Assembly (NCBI GenBank): GCA_040758525.1
Contig: JBFLVQ010000280.1
Span: forward strand, 1-11,255
Direction of reading: 5' to 3'
DNA from: JBFLVQ01 sp040758525
GTDB lineage: Bacteria; Acidobacteriota; Blastocatellia; Chloracidobacteriales; JADJPF01
DNA: 11,255 bases
Both the position numbers and the translations under genes were made by a program. The notes beneath the pieces are model-generated. The model had not been told where the DNA came from. It saw only the letters and a program-made list of their open reading frames with translations, and ran no database searches. This document shows positions 7,057-11,255 of this stretch, in pieces. Within the stretch, counting starts at the first letter, position 1. Each line of letters opens with the position of its first letter.

Positions 7057-8187
7057 ATGGAACCGACCATGAAGATTGGTAGATTATTCGGCATAGAACT
7101 TAATTTAGGCTATTCCTGGTTTCTGGTATTCTTTTTTGCTACCCTTGTGATGGCGATGCAGTTTGGGGATCATTTTCCCTACTGGCCTTCTTGGCAGCAA
7201 TTTGCTTGGGGGTTAGCAACTAGCCTGCTCTTTTTTACTTCAATACTTGGCCATGAGCTTGCACATAGCTTAGTAGCACACCACTTTGGAATTCGCGTAC
7301 ATTCAATAATGTTGTATGTGTTTGGTGGCTGGGCAAGGCTGGGTCGCCCAGCTCGTATACCTAGAGAAGAGTTTGCTATTGCCTTTGTTGGTCCCCTTAC
7401 CAACCTTGCTTTTGCATCTCTTTTTGCTGTTGGCTGGCTTGTTAGCGAATCAATTCATCCTGCTCTGGTACTGCTCACTGGTCGGCTCGCTTGGATTAAC
7501 CTTATCCTTGCAGGCTTTAATCTATTGCCTGCTTTTCCGCTCGATGGTGGGTTAGTAATACGCTCACTACTTTGGTACATTGATGGTGAATATACTCGTG
7601 CCACCCGTGTTACTGCTTATATAGGTCAGGTTTTGAGCGTAATATTTATCCTCACTGGCTTCTACTTCTTCATTAAAGCTGGTATTGCTGGTCTATGGTT
7701 TGTCTTTATCGGTTATAACTTCTTCTCAGCAGCAAATCTACATTTGCAAGAGGCAAATCTGAAAGATATCTTCAAATCTTTCAAAGTGGGCGATCTAGAT
7801 CTACAACAGTTAATATCTGTGGGTGGCCAGACAAGTGTTCAGGAATTTCTTGAGTGCTACTGTTTTGGCAATTCTAACAATTGGTATCTGGTTGTTGATG
7901 AAGGTAATGTGATAGGTATAGTAACTGCTGAACAGGCGCGTGCCGAGGCAGATTATCAGTGTCGTTTCACACCTATCAGTTGGGTAATGACACCTTTAAG
8001 CAAATTGGAAACTGTTAATCTAGAAACTGGTATTGTACAAGCATTGGAATTAATGGATTGCAATGGCATTACCAAACTTCCTGTGATCAGTAACCGTGAA
8101 CTGCAAGGCTTTATTGGTCGTGAGTCACTAGTCAACTTCATTCGCGAGCACTTTGATTGTCAATCTCGCACCTACGCACATAAATAA
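7057..8187 (+). CDS. Site-2 protease family zinc metalloprotease (M50) with C-terminal CBS domains
   Basis: This 376-residue polytopic membrane protein is an intramembrane metalloprotease that would cut within membrane-spanning substrates. Zinc ligands are H66 and H70 in HELAH, with E67 as the catalytic base. The third ligand is D163 in NLLPAFPLDGG (155-165). Hydrophobic segments lie near 18-35, 50-65, 105-130, 136-158 and 185-225. FGGWARL and EFAIAFVGPLTNL (89-117) match the conserved core between the active-site helices. The arginine that usually follows LDGG is leucine here (LDGGLVIR). The soluble C-terminus (about 240-370) fits a CBS pair, with WVMTP (309-313) beginning the second, and may sense adenine nucleotides as in related proteins. 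The ATG has AGGAG six bases upstream. It stands alone, divergent from the helicase unit. Its substrate cannot be deduced; no anti-sigma factor or other partner lies alongside. Confidence 0.92.
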   Translation: MEPTMKIGRLFGIELNLGYSWFLVFFFATLVMAMQFGDHFPYWPSWQQFAWGLATSLLFFTSILGHELAHSLVAHHFGIRVHSIMLYVFGGWARLGRPARIPREEFAIAFVGPLTNLAFASLFAVGWLVSESIHPALVLLTGRLAWINLILAGFNLLPAFPLDGGLVIRSLLWYIDGEYTRATRVTAYIGQVLSVIFILTGFYFFIKAGIAGLWFVFIGYNFFSAANLHLQEANLKDIFKSFKVGDLDLQQLISVGGQTSVQEFLECYCFGNSNNWYLVVDEGNVIGIVTAEQARAEADYQCRFTPISWVMTPLSKLETVNLETGIVQALELMDCNGITKLPVISNRELQGFIGRESLVNFIREHFDCQSRTYAHK

Positions 8188-8226
8188 ATTTTCCTTATAG
8201 TTTAGTTACTCTGATTGCTTGCGCCG

Positions 8227-8255
8227 CTTGCGGTTCGCCGCTTTTATGCTATAAA
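8227..8255 (+). promoter_or_regulatory. Putative extended -10 promoter for the SbcC-like gene
   Basis: TGC-TATAAA (8247-8255) matches an extended -10 element with five of six consensus bases in the hexamer. TTGCGG (8228-8233) lies 16 bp upstream as a partial -35. Transcription would begin near 8262, about six bases before the ATG at 8268. No Shine-Dalgarno precedes that ATG, so a leaderless or nearly leaderless mRNA is implied. This is inferred from motifs only. Confidence 0.4.
8230..8245 (+). terminator. Possible short intrinsic terminator after the site-2 protease
   Basis: GCGG-TTCG-CCGC forms a four-base-pair stem with a TTCG tetraloop, directly followed by TTTT. The stem is shorter than usual and the T run is brief. 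It overlaps the putative promoter for the next gene, so it is a weak candidate. Confidence 0.22.
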
Positions 8256-8267
8256 TCATGCCGGCCT

Positions 8268-11255
8268 ATGCTGATTACGAAAGTTCAAATCTCCAATATC
8301 AAGAACTACACCGAAAAGGAGTTTAACTTCGAATCCGGTGTTACTGCAATCTGTGGCCCCAATGGGGTGGGCAAGACCACCATCATCGAGGCAATTGCCT
8401 GGGTACTATTCGATCACCTAGATTACAAACGAGAGGACTTTCTACGACGAGGTGCACGTAAAGGCAGCGTTAATGTCGCCTTTGTCTCAAAGCTAGATGG
8501 CCGTAGTTATTCAGTTTTTCGTGATACTACTGGTAACTATTATGCTTATGATCCAGTACTAAAGACACGTATTGCCCAGCAAAAGCAGGAAGTTGTAAGG
8601 TGGCTCTGTCAACAATTGGGTGTTGAGCCAGGCACAGATCTATCAGCTCTCTTCCGTTCCACTATAGGTGTGCCGCAAGGCACCTTTACTTTTGATTTTG
8701 CACAAGTACCCTCTAAACGTAAGCCGATCTTCGATAAGATTCTTAAGGTTGAAGAGTATATCAAAGCCTCTGATGAGCTACGTGAATTGCTGCGTCATAT
8801 TGAGCAACGTGTTGCAGAAATACGTGAACAGATCGCTAGTGATGAAGGGGAACTGAAACGCTATGACGAGATCACATCCGAGCATGTGGTTGTGTCTAAT
8901 CGATTGGAAAAATTGTCTCGCCAACTCGCAGATGTAGAATTAGAAAAACGTGCCGCAGATGTAAAAGTGGAACGGCTAGACACCGCTAAAGCCAAACTTG
9001 ATCAGATTGTTGCACAGTTACAAGCGATCGAGATTGAGCTAGTGCAAAAAACCGAGCGAGAGAAGAGTCTCGCCGCAGAATTGGAAAGATCGCGTGATGC
9101 TGCTGCGCAGGCACGTGATGCACGACCAGGTTATGACACCTATCAAGCCGCCAGCCGTCAACTACAGGAATTGGAGCGTGAACGCACTCGCCGTGATGAG
9201 CGACGCGCTGTCGTTGCCATTACGGAACAGGAACTGACTCGCTTGGAAGTTAATCTCAAACATCATCGTGAGGCGCTTGCACAGATCGAACATGCGCGTG
9301 TAGAGATGGAATCTCTTACTGCTGCGCTCTCTGAGCAGGAAGGGCTTGAGCTACAACTGCGAGAACTGGAACGTAAGTTTGGTGAGAAAGAGCAGGTCGA
9401 GCGTATGCTCTCCAAGCTTGGTCATGAACTAGACGAACTACGCAATCGTTATAGTGATCTTTCCAAAGATATTGATGAAGCTGAACAGCATAAAGACGCC
9501 GCGCAACAAGTGGCTCGCCTACAGACAGAACATCAAAGTTTGAGCCTACGTCTACGTGACAATATGACTAAGCTAGGCGAGTTAAAGAACAAACAGATAC
9601 AGCTTGCTGCTATACAAGCCGATTGTCTGAAATGGCAGCAGGAGCGTGATTCACTAATGGCGCGTATCACGATATTGCGCCGTACTGCAGATATACCAGA
9701 GCCAATTGCTGAGCTAGAGGCTTCCTATCGCCAAGTCTCTGAAGAGGTCGCTCAATATCGTGCTTTTATAGAGCGTGATGAGCGTATGCTTAAGGAGATT
9801 AAAGGCGGGCTCTGTCCATTGCTTTCTCAGCGCTGTCTAAATTTGAGAGAAGGTCAATCGCTGGATGGCCATTTCAAGTTTCAACTCTCTGAATATCGTA
9901 CTGCGCTAGCTCAGCGTGAGACCACTTATGTGGGACTAGATACTAGATTGCAACGTGCTCGTGCCGCCATTAGTGCGCAATCGACATTAGAGCCACTACA
10001 GGCGCAACTGGTTAAACTGGAAGCCGATCTATCTGAACATAGGCGATTACAAGAGCGGCTATCAGCCGAAACTGCTACTTTAGGCGAATTGGAAGAGATT
10101 CTACATACGGCTACTACACGATTGCAAACACTTGAAGCAGAACTGGCGGTTGCCCGTGAAGGGGTAATTAAATATGAGAAGCTTGAGCCTAAACGCGTAC
10201 GCTTAAATGAATTGAAGACCGAAGGGATGCAGAAGCGACGGCTCTATGATGCCGAGAATGCTCGTCTTACCGCACTAATGAAAGAGATTGCTGATAAGCC
10301 AGCGCTCGAAACACGATTAGTGCGACTTGGTAATCCACGCGCTACAATTGAGAGCCTACGCCGACAGGTGGCTCGTGAACCACATTTGCGTACCGAGTTA
10401 ATGGAATTGGAGCGTGAGCAGCAGAGCGTAGCAGAACGGCTCACTGCACTACAGTCTGAACTTGCACAATGGGCGGGTTTGGATGAGGAGTTGATGCGAG
10501 TCAATGGCCAGCTTGCTAATAGTCGTACAGATTATGATCGGTTTATTACTAATCAAGGATTAGCAGAACAGTTGCCTGCTTTGCAACAACAGGTAGACTC
10601 ATTGCGAGCGGAAATAACTACAGTAAAACGACAACAGGAACGTGTCAGTACAGAGCATCGTACGGCTAACGTAAGCTATTCACTAGCAGAACATAATCAG
10701 GCGCGTAGCGCGCTAGAGGAGTTAATTAGACAAGCAGCCGAGCTAGGAGCGGAGCTTAAACACACTGAAGCGCAGCAGACGCAACTACAGATACAACTTG
10801 ATGAACTTGCTGAAGTCAAACGTCGTCAAGCAGACAAGATTGCGCGCCGCGACCGCCTGCATGAACTACAAGGATTAGCTGAATTTATTCGTGAATGTCT
10901 AAAAAAGGCAGGACCCTACATTACTGAAGCCTATTTGCATACCATTTCACGTGAAGCTAATCAATTATACCGCGATATCTCTGGCAACTCGTTAGTAAGT
11001 CTACGTTGGGAGAATGACTACGAGATTGTCTTAGAAGAGGAAGGACGCGATCGACCCTTTAACAACCTCTCTGGTGGAGAACAGATGGCGGCTGCGCTCT
11101 CTGTACGACTAGCACTGCTTAAAGAGTTTTCTGACTTACGGTTTGCTTTCTTTGATGAACCGACAACAAATATGGACGAGGAGCGTAGGCGCAATCTTGC
11201 CCAACAGATCGGCCGTATTAAAGATTTTGAACAGCTCTTTGTAATTAGCCATGAC
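8268..11255 (+). CDS. SbcC/Rad50-like AAA ATPase, 3'-truncated by the window
   Basis: The frame is open from the ATG for 996 codons to the window end. The product is an SMC-type ATPase of the SbcC/Rad50 group, expected to act in DNA double-strand break or hairpin processing with an Mre11/SbcD-like nuclease. Walker A is GPNGVGKTT (30-38). A Q-loop-like segment contains IGVPQGTFTFDF. Two long charged coiled-coil arms run from about 163-516 and 523-870, almost equal in length, meeting at a hook region with C516 and C523. The second ATPase half has signature LSGGEQ (934-939), Walker B FAFFDEP (D963, E964), the D-loop TTNMD and the H-loop VISHD (992-996), where the window ends. Only a short tail should be missing. 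ATG 8268 is the sole plausible start: upstream in frame there is no other start, and the ATG at 8258 is out of frame. No SbcD gene precedes it; one could lie downstream outside the window. It could instead be an SbcC paralogue with another role. Confidence 0.93.
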   Translation, partial: MLITKVQISNIKNYTEKEFNFESGVTAICGPNGVGKTTIIEAIAWVLFDHLDYKREDFLRRGARKGSVNVAFVSKLDGRSYSVFRDTTGNYYAYDPVLKTRIAQQKQEVVRWLCQQLGVEPGTDLSALFRSTIGVPQGTFTFDFAQVPSKRKPIFDKILKVEEYIKASDELRELLRHIEQRVAEIREQIASDEGELKRYDEITSEHVVVSNRLEKLSRQLADVELEKRAADVKVERLDTAKAKLDQIVAQLQAIEIELVQKTEREKSLAAELERSRDAAAQARDARPGYDTYQAASRQLQELERERTRRDERRAVVAITEQELTRLEVNLKHHREALAQIEHARVEMESLTAALSEQEGLELQLRELERKFGEKEQVERMLSKLGHELDELRNRYSDLSKDIDEAEQHKDAAQQVARLQTEHQSLSLRLRDNMTKLGELKNKQIQLAAIQADCLKWQQERDSLMARITILRRTADIPEPIAELEASYRQVSEEVAQYRAFIERDERMLKEIKGGLCPLLSQRCLNLREGQSLDGHFKFQLSEYRTALAQRETTYVGLDTRLQRARAAISAQSTLEPLQAQLVKLEADLSEHRRLQERLSAETATLGELEEILHTATTRLQTLEAELAVAREGVIKYEKLEPKRVRLNELKTEGMQKRRLYDAENARLTALMKEIADKPALETRLVRLGNPRATIESLRRQVAREPHLRTELMELEREQQSVAERLTALQSELAQWAGLDEELMRVNGQLANSRTDYDRFITNQGLAEQLPALQQQVDSLRAEITTVKRQQERVSTEHRTANVSYSLAEHNQARSALEELIRQAAELGAELKHTEAQQTQLQIQLDELAEVKRRQADKIARRDRLHELQGLAEFIRECLKKAGPYITEAYLHTISREANQLYRDISGNSLVSLRWENDYEIVLEEEGRDRPFNNLSGGEQMAAALSVRLALLKEFSDLRFAFFDEPTTNMDEERRRNLAQQIGRIKDFEQLFVISHD

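Noticed and set aside
8668..8856. A 62-codon plus-strand frame inside the SbcC-like gene.
   Set aside because: It overlaps the conserved Q-loop region of the ATPase in a different frame. The long open frame from 8268 to the window edge explains this segment.
10244..10504. An 86-codon minus-strand open frame inside the SbcC-like gene.
   Set aside because: It is a Ser/Arg-rich antisense shadow of the coiled-coil coding region.

Overview
The window is a gene-dense stretch of a bacterial chromosome of intermediate GC. Hand-counted lines give about 50-53% GC for four of the five loci, but only about 35% for the histidine kinase locus at the left edge. The gene mix is a giant propeller-type hybrid histidine kinase, a cobyrinate diamide synthase, a HelY/Ski2-like helicase, a membrane site-2 protease with CBS domains, and an SbcC/Rad50-like ATPase. 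This would fit a free-living bacterium with complex signalling, such as a Chloroflexota or Acidobacteriota lineage. I cannot fix the taxon from the sequence alone, and I see no phage genes, transposases, CRISPR arrays, rRNA or tRNA.

Layout from left to right. (1) Positions 1-2867, plus strand: the 3' part of a hybrid two-component sensor kinase whose 5' end lies outside the window. It carries near-identical 123-bp propeller repeats, a Y_Y_Y domain, one membrane helix, the kinase core and two receiver domains. (2) Positions 2888-6895, minus strand: a likely three-gene transcription unit read right to left. It consists of the N-terminal half of a Ski2/HelY-like helicase, the C-terminal half of the same helicase, and cobB/cbiA. 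The kinase and cobB converge with only 20 bp between their stop codons. (3) Positions 6896-7056: a divergent intergenic region. (4) Positions 7057-8187, plus strand: a site-2 zinc metalloprotease with C-terminal CBS domains. (5) From 8268 to the window edge, plus strand: an SbcC/Rad50-like ATPase of at least 996 codons, cut off just after its H-loop and so missing only a short C-terminus.

The most notable feature is the helicase. Its two RecA-like motor domains are encoded by separate reading frames. The junction has a clean stop, a strong Shine-Dalgarno sequence and a TTG start. No single insertion or deletion would rejoin the frames, so it looks like a real split gene rather than one sequencing slip. 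A second point is the SbcC-like protein, whose hook apex carries a C-X6-C pair instead of the usual CXXC zinc hook. The other loci are recognisable members of known families, and I found no convincing evidence of a wholly new multi-gene system.
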